64,000 bases of DNA from Marchantia polymorpha subsp. ruderalis (taxonomy: Eukaryota > Streptophyta > Marchantiopsida > Marchantiales > Marchantiaceae), in contig AP031356.1 of the NCBI GenBank assembly GCA_037833965.1, forward strand, positions 10,624,501-10,688,500. The letters are read 5' to 3'. Positions 49,517 to 61,647 of this stretch are shown piece after piece. A program made the translations under genes and the position numbers. The notes below the pieces were generated by a model. That model was given only the letters and a program-made list of their open reading frames with translations. It ran no database searches and was not told where the DNA came from. Each line of letters begins with the position of its first letter. Position 1 is the first letter of the stretch.

Positions 49517-50535
49517 TGTAATAACCCACTAAAGGCTAAAACTGCAATATAGTGGTAGAAAGGTCGAACCCACAGGGACAGAGGAACACATAGGGTACAA
49601 AGTGTCACGTTTAACAGACTATTGAGGAGTTTGAATTCTCAGGCGACTGTCACTCCCAGAAATACTGCAAGTGTCCACTCGGAGCGCACTCGGAGGTCGC
49701 ACAGTGCAGCGTAACACACACACACACACACACACACACCTAAAACTACAGAAACACAACCCAGAGATCCGTTAGGACCTCTACTCAAGATTTCAAAGAG
49801 AAAGTCTCTCGTGAGCACACTCAGCGAAGCTGCGGGTAGTGACTTCCAACTCCGGCTTTTACAACACTTCCGCTAGCTTGCTGCTAGCGTAGGAAACCCG
49901 GTTTGGACTGCCTACTTCGGATCGAAGTCACTCAGACGCGGTGAACAACACTCTCAACTCACAAAACGCGCAGAGAACACAGGTTCGCACTAAAGGACTC
50001 ACTGAGAAACATTCCAGTAACACACCATAACAGTCTATTAAAGAGTTTGAATTCTCAGGCACTTGTCATTCCCAGAAATACTACAGGGGTTACCCTGAAG
50101 GCACCTGCTGCAGCGTAACCTGACTTTACAACCAAGGCTTACACGAAGTAACAAAACTTCACTTTGGCATTCAGGGGAAAAATCCCGAAGGAGTACAATC
50201 AGGAACAAACACTCGAAGGTGTAGGGGCGAAACTATTCAAGTATCTAACTAGTCACTGGCTCTGAGCATCGGCAATCACCCGCAGGTGTAGATCCGAACT
50301 ACTCAAGTCTCTAACCAATGTACTAGCTCTGAACATTCGGCCGAAGACCTTCAGCTACAAAATGCGGAACGCTAAGTTGTAACTCCTCTTGCGTGGTGAC
50401 AGAACTTAAGGACACAAACACGCAGAGGAAATGGGTTCCTGATCTGCACTTCTGAGTTTGGGAAAGAACCCAAGGCAAAACGCCTGGAACTATTTTATAC
50501 CTTCTAAGTCCTAACTAGCACTACACTGCACTACA

Positions 50536-53500
50536 CTACACGCCTGCACGGAACCACGCTACACTACACTCCGCGGAACCGGTGCTACGTCTCCTGCGCG
50601 ACGGATTGCCGCGCACTAACTCCCTACCCTGCCAGTCTTCCGCTCGACTGCGCAGTCCCAACCGCTGCAACGCCGCGGACACCTCCACCTCGAGGGTGGA
50701 CATGGTATCCCGCGCCTTCGACAGAAAAGCGTCGAGCTTCTTCGCTACCTTCCGCCGACTCCTGCTGTCGCCTGCCAACAACCCTGCTGCGCGAAGTTCA
50801 AACTCACGCAGTGTGAGTTTCTCCTGCGCCGCCACTTCCCAGTGGGCGTAGCCCTTAAGACAGTGGGCGACACGCCTCGCCGTCTCCTCCTTCGTGCGAT
50901 CTGCCTCTCGCCTACGATCCTCTTCAATTACCACTAACTGCGATTCGGCCTCCGCACGCTGTGCTCTCAATTTGCCACACTCTGACTGTAGCCTGCGGAT
51001 TAAATCCTCATCCGCCTGCCGTGCGAGTTGACACTCCGCCAACAAACGCGTCTGTCGCACGAGCTCTTCTGACAGAATCTGATTCTGAGTTTTCTCAGAC
51101 ATCAAATCCTGCGTGGTCTGCACCACATCCCTGGTGAGCTCTTCCACTCTATCCTTCCGCATCCTGTCAAGGGCGTGCGATTTCGTCTCAAGGTTGTACT
51201 GCCCCCATAAACAGGCATGCCTCTCCTTCAATTCCTTCAACTCCTGGTCCACCCTAGCTAGTAGCTTGCTAGTGTGGACTTTAGTGCGAGTCCGCCTGCG
51301 CACTAATTCGATGTAAGATCCCGGCTGAAGTGGATCGGCGTATTTATCGAATTTGCGATCCAAGTACTTCAGCAACGGTATCACCTGCTCAGAGAGCGCC
51401 GCCGCCGGCGCTCCAACAATTTTCTCCTCCTTCTCCTCGGTATCCCCGGCTCCCGACATTGCTTCGGTGGAGCCTCCGTCGTCATCATCCGAGTTGAGGA
51501 TTTCAGTCGCTATTGATTGCGTTGGCGACTGTCCCGAGTGGGGCTGCACGTCGTCGACGTGTGCTGCCTGCGAAGGCACCGCTGCAGCCTCGCTGCTCTT
51601 CGCCAAAATGTCTAAGGCGGTGGGCGAATGTGGCCGTGCTACATCCCCGTCGCCCGCTTGTCAATCTTCAATCGTATCCTTTCTGCCGCCGACGTCCGCC
51701 GCTGCAGGCGATAGAGCGGAGGGTGTCTGCGCGGGGTTTGATTGCGCATCGCGCACAGAAATTTCGTCCCGCGGACAGTCAATCCGCTCCTCCGTCAGGT
51801 GTTGCTCCCTCGATCGGTCCTGCGCGGGGGCTGTGCCTGGCCTGTGCGTAGGCGCAAATGCCGGCGCCTTGTCCGCCGCAGGCGCAGCGCCGAAGGCGTC
51901 TATCGCCAAAGGCGATATAGCCGGGGGCCGCTCGCCCGATGTCCCTTGGCCCGTAGGCCCTACCGCCAAAGGCGCATCTACCGGCGGACTAGCCGCCGAT
52001 GGTGCAGCCTCCGCACGCTCCCTGCTCGCATCTCCTCGGCCCGAAGGCCCTGGCGCCGAAGGCGCAAATCGCGGCGCGTTGTGCGCCGGAGGGTCTGGCC
52101 CCGGAGGCCTGTGTCCCGTAGGCGGATCTTCCGCCGGCTCCTTCCCCTTCCTACGTTGGAACGGGGGTGATTCCTTCCTGTGCACAGGCGGCACGTGTTG
52201 AGGCGACCTGTGCACAGGCGAGCGCCTGTGCACAGGCAGACTGCTTCTTCCCACGCGTAGGCATAGGTCCACGTCCGCTTGTGGTCGTCTGTCCGTCGAG
52301 GCTCGCCCGTCCGTCGAGGCTCGCCTGTGCGTAGGCGGAACACCTGTCCGCAACGCACGTGGTAACTCCGGAGGCCCTTGGCCCGTAGGCGGCCTCTCGT
52401 CCGTCAAGGGTGCAGCGTGGTCCGCTGCTCCTGCGGACGTCCGCGCTCCCTCGTTCTTCTCTGGCGACGCACTTCCTTTCTCCGTCGCAATCGTCGCCGT
52501 GTCCGCGCTGGTGGCTGGTAACACAAGCCTGCGCGCCTTCTGCTTCGGCCGGCTGTACGATTCGTACAACGGCCGCGGTCGAATGGGAGCAGTGGGTTCT
52601 TGATGCTGCTCCTCTTCGGACTCCTCTCTCCATCGCCGCTTCCGCGGCACTCTTGTTGCAGGAGTATTCCTCCCTTCGTCCCTCCGCCTTGACGGAGTGG
52701 AAGTCGGCGACTCCTCTGCATCAGTGTCGACCTCATTCTCCCGGACATACCTCCCGGGATGGTCGACGGACAACGGCGGAAAACGAGCACGCTCCGCCGC
52801 GGTCAAACAATTTCGCTGTCTATAAAAATTGATGAGGAAAGGAGAGAGATGATTTAGAGTTCCCCCCTTCTCCTCAAAAGCGTGCTGTCGCATCACCCTG
52901 TGCAGGATGCTCGCCCAGTGAATTGGAGTTCCCTCGATGATGCACTCCACAAAAGAGACCTACCACAAGGTGATGTAGCAGGCGCGGTGTGGCTGCAGTA
53001 ATTGCAGCAGCGCCGTAGCCAAAGTTCGGCGGAATCGGTCCTTGTAATCGCGGGTCTTGTACCCATTCTTGGTAGACCTCCCCTTCTTGAACAGCTCCAC
53101 AAATTGCGCCTCTTCCTGCTTGGACACCTTGACGCTCTCACTTTTGAAGAGGAGGTGCCCTAGGATGCCGACACATCTCCCCAATGCTTGTGCCCAATCT
53201 TGGACTGTTCATCGATCAACATTCGGCCGCAATCCGCGCGTAGGTGGTCCCTGTGGCTCTAGCCACTCGCGCACCATATCCACACAGATGTAGTTCCATC
53301 CCCATAGCAAGAAATCGAGCTTTCTTGCCACTAGGCGCTCCTCGAAAGCGCGCAGCCCGTTCTGTGGTAGTCGGAGCGACAGCATCCGCAATCGGCCCAG
53401 TCTCGTCATGGCGTTCTTGGAGTTCGCCTGCTCGCTAATTCTTCTCCCGCTCCGCTCGAGCTCCTTTCTTCCTCGGCAAACTCTAATCTCCCTCAATTCC

Positions 53501-53661
53501 AGATCACGCGCACTCATTTCTCCCTCAATCACCAAGAAATCCTCTGCGCGGCGATATCGAGAATGCTTAGCAGCCAGCAGGTGGACGCGCGCAGCTCGCA
53601 CTAGAGAATGGAATCGCGAATTCAAGAATGGGGCGCTCTCCGTCTCCCGGTCGAAGGTCAT
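50536..53661 (-). pseudogene. U3 ORF of solo LTR F, broken
   Basis: Same order of blocks as the D and E copies, from MTFDRETESAPFLNSRF to CSVAWFRAGV, with the linker, acidic patch and coiled coil recognisable. Several breaks. The coiled-coil sequence (LETKSHALDRMRKDRVEELTRD, in two adjoining blocks) differs from D and E while keeping heptad character. Confidence 0.78.
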
Positions 53662-53832
53662 GGTCGGCTCTTGCTCGTGAAGGACGACTCAATTGATGGC
53701 CGCGCCGGCTCTACGCTAAAACGGTCTCCGCTCTCACGCGCGGCTTCACGCCCCGCCGTCGCCGATTTAACTCTCACGCTCGAATTGGCGAATTTGAACT
53801 CCGCGAGCGTACTACGCCGCGGACATGGGTGC

Positions 53833-54660
53833 TGTAAGACCGGGTGTTGCACATATGTACTAAGTCTTAGAAGTGGTCAAGGGAATAAGGATGATTAGCC
53901 AAGGCATAGCTAAGACTAGCTAGTTATGACTAAACTAGTTAGTTATAACTAAGTTTATCTAGTCATGACTAAGTTTAGCTACAATGTTTATAGTTGGCGG
54001 AATAATTAGCGGAGTTCTGGAAGAATGGAGTGAGCACTTCTATTTTGTCTTATACAAAAGTTCTAGATTCCAAGGGATTAGATATTTGACTAGAAGCTTG
54101 GATTCGATTGCTTTGACTAAATGTATGAAAGATGATTGGCTAGACTAAGTCTAATGTTGACTTAGTGGCTAGGAAGCTTATAGAAGTTTAAAAGCTTCCA
54201 ATGGCATGTCGCCACCTCAACCTTGGATTCCGGAAGCTTCTAGAAGGTTTAGGTAGGCCAATGGCATGTTGCCACGTAGAGTCGGTTAGTCAAACTTACC
54301 TAGGTAAAAGTAAGTTAGGAGAAATTACCACATGTTACTATGGTAACTTCTCAAGTAGTATAAATAGAGAGGTAGAGTAGCACCTCTCAAGCAAGTTTGG
54401 AGAGTCATGTGTGAGTACTTGTTTCAGTAATGAAGGAGTGAAGTTTTTGAGTATCTTGGAGTATCGACGTGTGTTTGCGTTTATGTGAAGAGGGTGATGT
54501 GAGGAGAGTTTGTGTGTGAGTTGGAGTGATACATGAGAGTTTGTGAGAGAAGGTGTTTGGGACATGAGTAAGAGTATGAATCCTAGTCTTCTAGAACCAT
54601 GATGCGCTACCACAAAGCCATCAGAGGTAAACCTGAGTGAGAGTCAGCCCGGCGGTTGCA
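53833..54660 (+). repeat. 5' LTR of element G
   Basis: 828 bp, TGTAAGACCGGG to GGTTGCA. It contains short repeats of the type CTAGTTA/GACTAA in the first 150 bp and TATAAATA at 54359-54366. No long ORF. Confidence 0.93.
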
Positions 54661-54664
54661 TTTT

Positions 54665-54681
54665 TGGTTCCGTTGCCGGGA
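54665..54681 (+). other. Primer-binding site of element G
   Basis: TGGTTCCGTTGCCGGGA, four bases after the LTR end. It resembles the tRNA-Asp-type site but differs after the TGG; the primer tRNA is not assigned. Confidence 0.7.
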
Positions 54682-55336
54682 CCTCAATCTAGAAGGCGGA
54701 ATGTTTAGGATTCGATTTCTAGCTAGAGAGAAAGTATCCATGAGGGATCACTTGGTGTTAACATTGGGGAATGAAAGAGCGGAGAGTGTGCTTGAGAGCG
54801 AAAATCCCTTTGTTTATCCAATAGTCTCATATGATAGCCTAGAAGTGATTTTGTACGTTTTGTACACGTAAATAGGTCTTTTTTGAGAAAAAAGTGATCT
54901 TAGACACCGAAAAAATATTTTTGAAGGTATTTTTCAAAGTTTTTATTGATTTTAGAGTGGAAGATAGAGAACATTTACGTCTTTTCAGGTCCAGATCATG
55001 TGTTAACAGAAAGATATGAGAGTTAGAAGTTGAGTGGGTTTTCACGGGTATCAAAAGTCTGCTCTCTGGAAAGTTTGTACAGAGTTGATTACTTTTTGTG
55101 TATCTCAAGTTAGGCTTTGAAACTTCGTACGAGTGTATATTGGAAAATAAGCTACGTTTGAGTCAAAATTTCTCTGAGAGATCACGTTTAGAGACAAAGT
55201 TATGTTGATTTGAAGTTGAGGGGGTACAAAAGCAAGATAACAAAGCAAAAGTTTTTGATTTCTTTATTCACAGTTTTCGTCAAGTAGATAGCGTTTCTGG
55301 GAGAGGTCTTTTGAGTGGTTTCTACCTTATGGGAAA
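54682..55336 (+). other. Leader of element G
   Basis: AT-rich untranslated leader between the primer-binding site and the first supported ORF. No gene or strong structure seen. Confidence 0.6.
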
Positions 55337-55780
55337 ATGAGTGAACAAGAAGGTTGGAAGGTTAGGTTATCCAAAGTACCTCAAGGCTTGGATGTTATAG
55401 TGTCTTCAGACTCCAATACAAGAGAATTCAAGGTGGAGTTTGAAGAAAGAGTAGTGAGTCAATCTCCAAGAGTCAAACGTGAAACTTGTTTTTATTGTGG
55501 AGAGGAGGGCCATAAGGTTATCAATTGTTCCCTGCGGAACAAAGATAGAAGATTGAGGAGCAAGAGGAACTTGGGAGATTTGAAACTTCACTTGGGACCA
55601 TCATCGCCACATGAATCCCAAAGCGCGACCTTCTGTGACAATTGCGGAGTGATTGGGCTACCAGCGGGACACGAATGCAGCGGAGTGAAGGCACTTCTGG
55701 AATCACTTGTGGAAGGGTTTGACGGCAAGCTAAGTGCTGAAACAGAGAAAGTGACCTCAGCGGACTCAAGCTCCAACTGA
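55337..55780 (+). CDS. Element G small zinc-knuckle ORF upstream of gag (147 aa)
   Basis: An open frame between leader and gag, start MSEQEGWKVRLSKVPQG. A CCHC zinc knuckle is visible (CFYCGEEGHKVINC, C-x2-C-x4-H-x4-C, about residues 53-66). A second Cys/His cluster follows (CDNCGVIGLPAGHEC, about 98-112). The rest is basic and polar. A nucleic-acid chaperone or RNA-binding role is plausible from the knuckle. Such an ORF before gag is not part of the standard Ty3/gypsy plan. It could also be the remnant of a captured gag C-terminus. It is separated from gag by about 210 bp. Confidence 0.6.
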   Translation: MSEQEGWKVRLSKVPQGLDVIVSSDSNTREFKVEFEERVVSQSPRVKRETCFYCGEEGHKVINCSLRNKDRRLRSKRNLGDLKLHLGPSSPHESQSATFCDNCGVIGLPAGHECSGVKALLESLVEGFDGKLSAETEKVTSADSSSN

Positions 55781-55992
55781 AGATGGAGATCATCATTCGA
55801 ATGATGGAGAATATGATGATGAGGGTAAGACTCATCGTATGCCTAGGAGAGGAGAGAGCTTTGGCTATCTTGGAACAACCAATTCCTTTTGTGTTTCCTT
55901 TGATGAATTACTCAAGGATGGAGTTAGTGTTGTTTATTTTGTATTAAGAAGCCCCATATAAATTTTCAATAGAATAAAAAAAAAAATATTAG

Positions 55993-58900
55993 TTGGAAAT
56001 GGGGAAGCTTCCGGTATTTTATGGGAGGGAGAATGAGGATGTAGAAGCTTTTGTTAGGGACTTCAAGAGGGCTTGCATAGGAAACAATGAGAGGAAGAAA
56101 GACGAGTGGGCTATGCTTTTGCCGGATTTCTTGGAGGATTCTGCTCTCAAGTGGTACAAGGAGTACAAGAGGGAGCATTCGGAGGACGACACGTGGGAGA
56201 CATTAACGGAGAACCTGATCAAAAACTTTCTTCCCAGTGAAAGTTATGAAAAGTTGATGTGTGAGGTCACCTTCTTGAAACAAGGAGAGAACGAGAAGGT
56301 GAGGACCTATGTGGAGAGAACCGAGAAGTTGGAATCTAGATTCCACGTGGTGTTGAGGAAGGGCGGAGACGAAGTGGATGCTACAATGGTGGGGATAAGG
56401 GCGATGCTCATGAAGAACTTCGTTGGAGGTTTGAGACCTGAGATTCGAAGTAAGGTGAGATACGAGAAGCCCTCTTCTAAGGCTGAAGCCATTCGAATTG
56501 CTATTAGAATGGAGGAGAGCTTAGAAGATGATGATTCTAGCTTGGTGGCTAGAGAAGTAGCTCCACCGGTTGTAGGAAGGTCCATTGTTTCAAACCCTTC
56601 TACTTCATCCACAATAGCGAATCCTAGTGTGGATTTTCAAAATGAGTTGAAATCTATCACGGAGACTCTAGCAGATCTCAAGATCAATGTAGTACAGTTG
56701 TGGGAGAAGAGGAATCAGAACGTAGGAGGAGGCTCTAGGGGGTATGGAAATTATCCTCCAAGAGGAAATCCACCTTCAGGAAACTTTGCGGTTTCTTGCT
56801 TTTCTTGTGGAGGTCCTCATTTTCAGAGGAATTGTCCTAACCCTCGACAACATGATGGAGTTCGGCACAACAACAATGCACCGGCCACGCAACAAGCCAA
56901 GGATAAGGGAGTAGCATCCATTGATGTATTCCCTCATCAATGCACTTTTGAGAAAGGGGAGAGCTCGAAATCGAAAGTGGATATCCTTGCTCATGAGAAG
57001 AAGCGTGTCCGATTTGCGGACGAGTCGATTTTCATGGAGGACACGCCAAGTCGAAGTACACGGTCAAGTGGAGTGAGTCAACCAAGAGTACCAAGGAAGA
57101 AGTTGGGCATGGATGACTTTTCCATTTCATCTTCTCAAGCTAAGTATGACGTGGTGGAGGATGTAGGAAATCAGAAGGCCAATATAACAGTTGGTCAGCT
57201 GATTGCCTTGAATCCAGCCATTCGGAAGGAGTTAAGAGGAGGTCTTATCTCCACAAGGACCAAGAAGCGGAAATCTAAGGGGAAGGCTCACATGACCAAT
57301 GTGGGAGTTGGGGTGGTGGATGCGGCTGCTTCGGAGGTATGTACACATGCTTCAAAGATCGAAGTGAGGATCAATGGACATGATGTATCAGATGTGTTGG
57401 TTGATGGTGGATCGGCTGTGAATGCCATGTCTGAGAGGTTGATGCAGAAGTTGGGTATGCAACCTTCTAGACCTTCTAGCATAATTGTTGGTATGGCCAA
57501 CAAACAGAAGGTAAGACCACTGGGGGTGGTAGACAAAGTTGTGGTTAGTGTGAGGGGAGTGCAAACTTTGCTTTCCTTCCAAATTCTTAAGGAAGCTAGC
57601 TACGACTTGCTGTTGGGACGTCCTTGGTTGAGGGCGGTAAGGACTACGGACCGATGGCACAAGGGCTATTTGAGGATAGGCCCAAAGAAACATCGAGTTA
57701 AGGTTCCTTTGACGAGAGGAGGGGAATCCACCACTGACTCAAATAGACCAACTGACGAGTATTGGGAATTTGAGAGTGAAGAGAGTGGTAGCTTTTCAAA
57801 AGTTGACACAGACATCTCAACTTCTGATCAAGAAACATCATCGGAGTACTCTTCTGATGATAATGTTCAAGTACAAGTCATTGCTGCCATGGAGTTGTTG
57901 CCTAGGCCTGGAGTGAAGAAAGATCCTGACAAAGTGGAGATGAGCGAAGAGGAGGTGTGTCGACGACAGTCCACTCTCAGGTTTGGTCCCAAGGTTACCA
58001 AGGAGGAAAAGGCAAAGTTTTTGGATATATTTCGCAAATATATTCATGTTTTTGCCTTTAGTTACAAGGATCTTAAGCATGTGACGTTGGAGACTCATCG
58101 CATCGAGTTGGAGGAGAAAGCTCGTCCTATTCGGCAAAAGCAACGCCGAATAAATCCACCTACGGCTCTTGTGGTGAAGGAGGAGATCGACAAGCTCAAG
58201 GAGGCTGGCTTCATCTACGAGGTAGAAAATTCTGAATGGGTGTCTCCAATTGTGATAGTGAAGAAGAAGAATGGTAAGCTACGAGTGTGCGTAGATTACA
58301 AAAAGTTGAATGCTGTCACAAAGAAAGACTACTATCCCTTGCCTTTCATAGATGAGATTCTAGAGGAGGTTGCTGGCCATGAGTGGTATAGTTTTGGAGA
58401 TGGTTATAGTGGCTATAACCATCTCCAAATTGCCTTAGAAGACCAACTCAAAACAACTTTTACCACTCCATGGGGAACCTTCGCTTTTAGAGTGATGCCG
58501 TTTGGTCTATGTAATGCTCCTGCCACTTTTCAAAGGTTCATGAATAGAGTGTTTGAACCTTTCATTGGAAAGTTTGTAAGGGATTTCATAGATGATTTTT
58601 GTGTTTACGGGAGGAAAGCGGATCATTTTGATCATTTGATCAAAATACTTCAACGGCTGGAGGAAGCTAAGGCTTCACTCAATCCAAAAAAATGCATTTT
58701 TGGATGTGAGGAAGGCCTATTGTTGGGGCATATCATCTCCAAGAATGGTATAGCGGTGGATACAGAGAAGGTGACACGGATCATGGAGTTACCTTTTCCG
58801 GCGACTTTAACCAAGTTGAGGCAATTCCTTGGTATGGTGGGGTACTATCGACGGTTCATCTTGTCCTTCTCCAACAAAGCTCATGCCTTGACGAATTACA

Positions 58901-60765
58901 TGAAGAAGGGAGTGGAGTACGAACTCATTTTCAAGGATGAAGCTGCAAAGACGGCGTTCAAAGTTCTCAAGAAGGCGTTGGTGACGGCTCCAATTTTGGC
59001 GAAACCGGATTGGGGTAAACCTTTCATTCTCTACACAGATGCATCAAATATTGCTGTATGATGCACCTTGAGTCAATTAGATGATGAAAAGCATGATCAT
59101 CCAATTGCCTATGCTAGTAGACAAATGGTTCAAGCGGAGAAGAACTACTCAGTGATAGAGAGAGAGGCCTTAGCTGTAATCTTCTCACTTAAGAAGTTTC
59201 GACATTATTTGTTGGGTGGGAGATTCACTATAGTGACTGATCATAAAGCTTTGAAATACATTTTCAACAAGCCTAATGCTGAAGGGAGGATAGCTAGATG
59301 GAAGCTACTACTAGCAGAGTTTGATTATACCATTGAGGATAGACTTGGAAAGAAGCATGCTAATGCGGATTTGATGTCGAGAGCATATGATGATGGAGGA
59401 GATCAGTCAGTAGATGACACCTTTCCGGATGAGGACTTGCTAGTCATGGACACGGTGACAACAGTACCGGATGAGTACAAGGAAATTTGGGATTTCATCT
59501 CTAGAGGAGAGTTTCCTCAAGGAATGCATCAAAGGGAGAAAAATGCATTAGTGAAGAGATGTCAACCTTATATGATCATGGAGAAGGTACTTTTTCATCA
59601 AGGAGCTGACGGACTTCTACGAAGGGCGGTTGGGAGAGGAGAGTCACTACAACTCATGAAGGAGTTTCATGATGGTGCAGTATGTGGAGCACATTTTGCG
59701 GGGAAGGTAACTGCCCTCAAAATTCTTGATGCTGGTTATCATTGGAAGGGTATTTTTAAGGATTGTGTGGAATATTGCAAAAGTTGTGATGTGTGTCAAG
59801 CTTTTGCTAAAAAGTCCATGAAAACCCCTCCTATGATTTCTGTACCAGTGTTAGGTCCTTTTGAAAAGTGGGGAATAGATTTTGTAGGTCCTTTGAATCT
59901 TACTCCTCGAGGGAATAAGTTCATTGTGATAGCTACAGATTATCTTACGAAGTGGGTAGAGGCAAGACCACTTAAATCTACTAATGAGAAGGAGGTTGGT
60001 AGATTTTTATATGAGAGAATCATTACTCGATTTGGTTGTCCATTGGAGTTAGTATCAGATAGAGGAGGAGAATTTGTGAGAAGTATGATTCAAGCCATGT
60101 TGGAGCACTTCTCCATCAAGGCTCGAGTGACCACTTCCTACAAACCTAACGCTAACGGGTTGGCGGAGCGGACCAACTACACTTTGTGTATGATGTTGGC
60201 CAAGGATGCAGACATGGACGGGAGTAAACACAATTGGGACAAGAGGCTCCATGCTATCTTATGGGAGTATCGCACAACATGGAAGACATCTACCGGATAC
60301 TCACCTTTTCGGATGGTGTATGGAGTTGAGTCAAAACTTCCCATACAGTTTGACTTGACAACATTCACAACAATCCAGCAAAGGTTGAAGAAATCAAATG
60401 GAGCAGAAGCCATCAAGTCTCGCCAACAACAATTGATGGAGTTAGAGGAAGCTCGAGCACTAGCCATGGTACGAGTGGAGCGGGCTCAACAGTTGCAGAA
60501 GAAGTCTCACGACAAACGAAGTGGAAACCAGAACTTGAAGCCGTTCAAGGAAGGTGATTGGGTGATGTTCTTTGATGCAATTAGATACAAGAGAGCTAGG
60601 AAAAAGTTTCTTCCTAAGTATTTTGGACCTTTCATAGTTGAGAAGGTGTGGGGAAATTTCACTTATGACATCAAGGAGTTAGGAGGACGTCACTTCGATC
60701 GAGTCAACCACGACAAGTTCAAGTTATTCCATCGAAGATCAGATTCTTTCACTCCGAGGACGTAG
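55993..60765 (+). pseudogene. gag-pol: Element G gag-pol, nearly whole
   Basis: Gag domain at the start (FYGRENEDVEAFVRDFKRAC, WYKEYKREHSEDDTWETL), a zinc knuckle (CFSCGGPHFQRNC), an aspartic protease region (VLVDGGSAVNAMSERL, LLLGRPWLRAV), RT (VSPIVIVKKKNGKLRVCVDY, MPFGLCNAPATFQRFM, FIDDFCVYG), RNase H (VTDHKALKYIF), an integrase zinc region (CKSCDVCQAF) and core (WGIDFVGPLNL, LVSDRGGEF). The C-terminus (FGPFIVEKVWGNFTYDI) shows no chromodomain. Gag, protease and RT share one frame with no internal leaky-stop site, unlike elements B and D. About one break in this copy. Confidence 0.88.
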
Positions 60766-60774
60766 TGAAATCTT

Positions 60775-60788
60775 GGTCCGGGGGTAAA
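60775..60788 (+). other. Polypurine tract of element G
   Basis: GGTCCGGGGGTAAA just before the 3' LTR. It is short and interrupted by pyrimidines, but sits at the expected place. Confidence 0.6.
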
Positions 60789-61647
60789 TGTAAGACCGGG
60801 TGTTGCACATATGTACTAAGTCTTAGAAGTGGTCAAGGGAATAAGGATGATTAGCCAAGGCATAGCTAAGACTAGCTAGTTATGACTAAACTAGTTAGTT
60901 ATAACTAAGTTTATCTAGTCATGACTAAGTTTAGCTACAATGTTTATAGTTGGCGGAATAATTAGCGGAGTTCTGGAAGAATGGAGTGAGCACTTCTATT
61001 TTGTCTTTTACAAGGAGTGAGCACTTCTATTTTGTCTTATACAAAAGTTCTAGATTCCAAGGGATTAGATATTTGACTAGAAGCTTGGATTCGATTGCTT
61101 TGACTAAATGTATGAAAGATGATTGGCTAGACTAAGTCTAATGTTGACTTAGTGGCTAGGAAGCTTATAGAAGTTTAAAAGCTTCCAATGGCATGTCGCC
61201 ACCTCAACCTTGGATTCCGGAAGCTTCTAGAAGGTTTAGGTAGGCCAATGGCATGTTGCCACGTAGAGTCGGTTAGTCAAACTTACCTAGGTAAAAGTAA
61301 GTTAGGAGAAATTACCACATGTTACTATGGTAACTTCTCAAGTAGTATAAATAGAGAGGTAGAGTAGCACCTCTCAAGCAAGTTTGGAGAGTCATGTGTG
61401 AGTACTTGCTTCAGTAATGAAGGAGTGAAGTTTTTGAGTATCTTGGAGTATCGACGTGTGTTTGCGTTTATGTGAAGAGGGTGATGTGAGGAGAGTTTGT
61501 GTGTGAGTTAGAGTGATACATGAGAGTTTGTGAGAGAAGGTGTTTGGGACATGAGTGAGAGTATGAATCCTAGTCTTCTAGAACCATGATGCGCTACCAC
61601 AAAGCCATCAGAGGTAAACCTGAGTGAGAGTCAGCCCGGAGGTTGCA
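60789..61647 (+). repeat. 3' LTR of element G
   Basis: 859 bp, same ends as the 5' LTR, TATAAATA at 61346-61353. It is longer than the 5' LTR by a 31-bp direct duplication around 60990-61040 (the GAGTGAGCACTTCTATTTTG segment). Otherwise it differs at about four positions. Confidence 0.93.

Larger units (their letters stand above)
53833..61647 (+). mobile_element. Element G: recent Ty3/gypsy element of another family
   Basis: Plus-strand element of 7.8 kb inside solo LTR F. 5' LTR 53833-54660, primer-binding site 54665-54681, an extra small ORF 55337-55780, gag-pol 55993-60765, polypurine tract about 60775-60788, 3' LTR 60789-61647. The flanks share GTGC (53829-53832 and 61648-61651), a 4-bp or imperfect 5-bp target duplication. 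The LTRs are about 99% identical apart from one short length difference, so it is a recent insertion. It is almost whole, with about one break in the coding region. Base composition and LTR size are unlike the A-F family. Confidence 0.92.
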
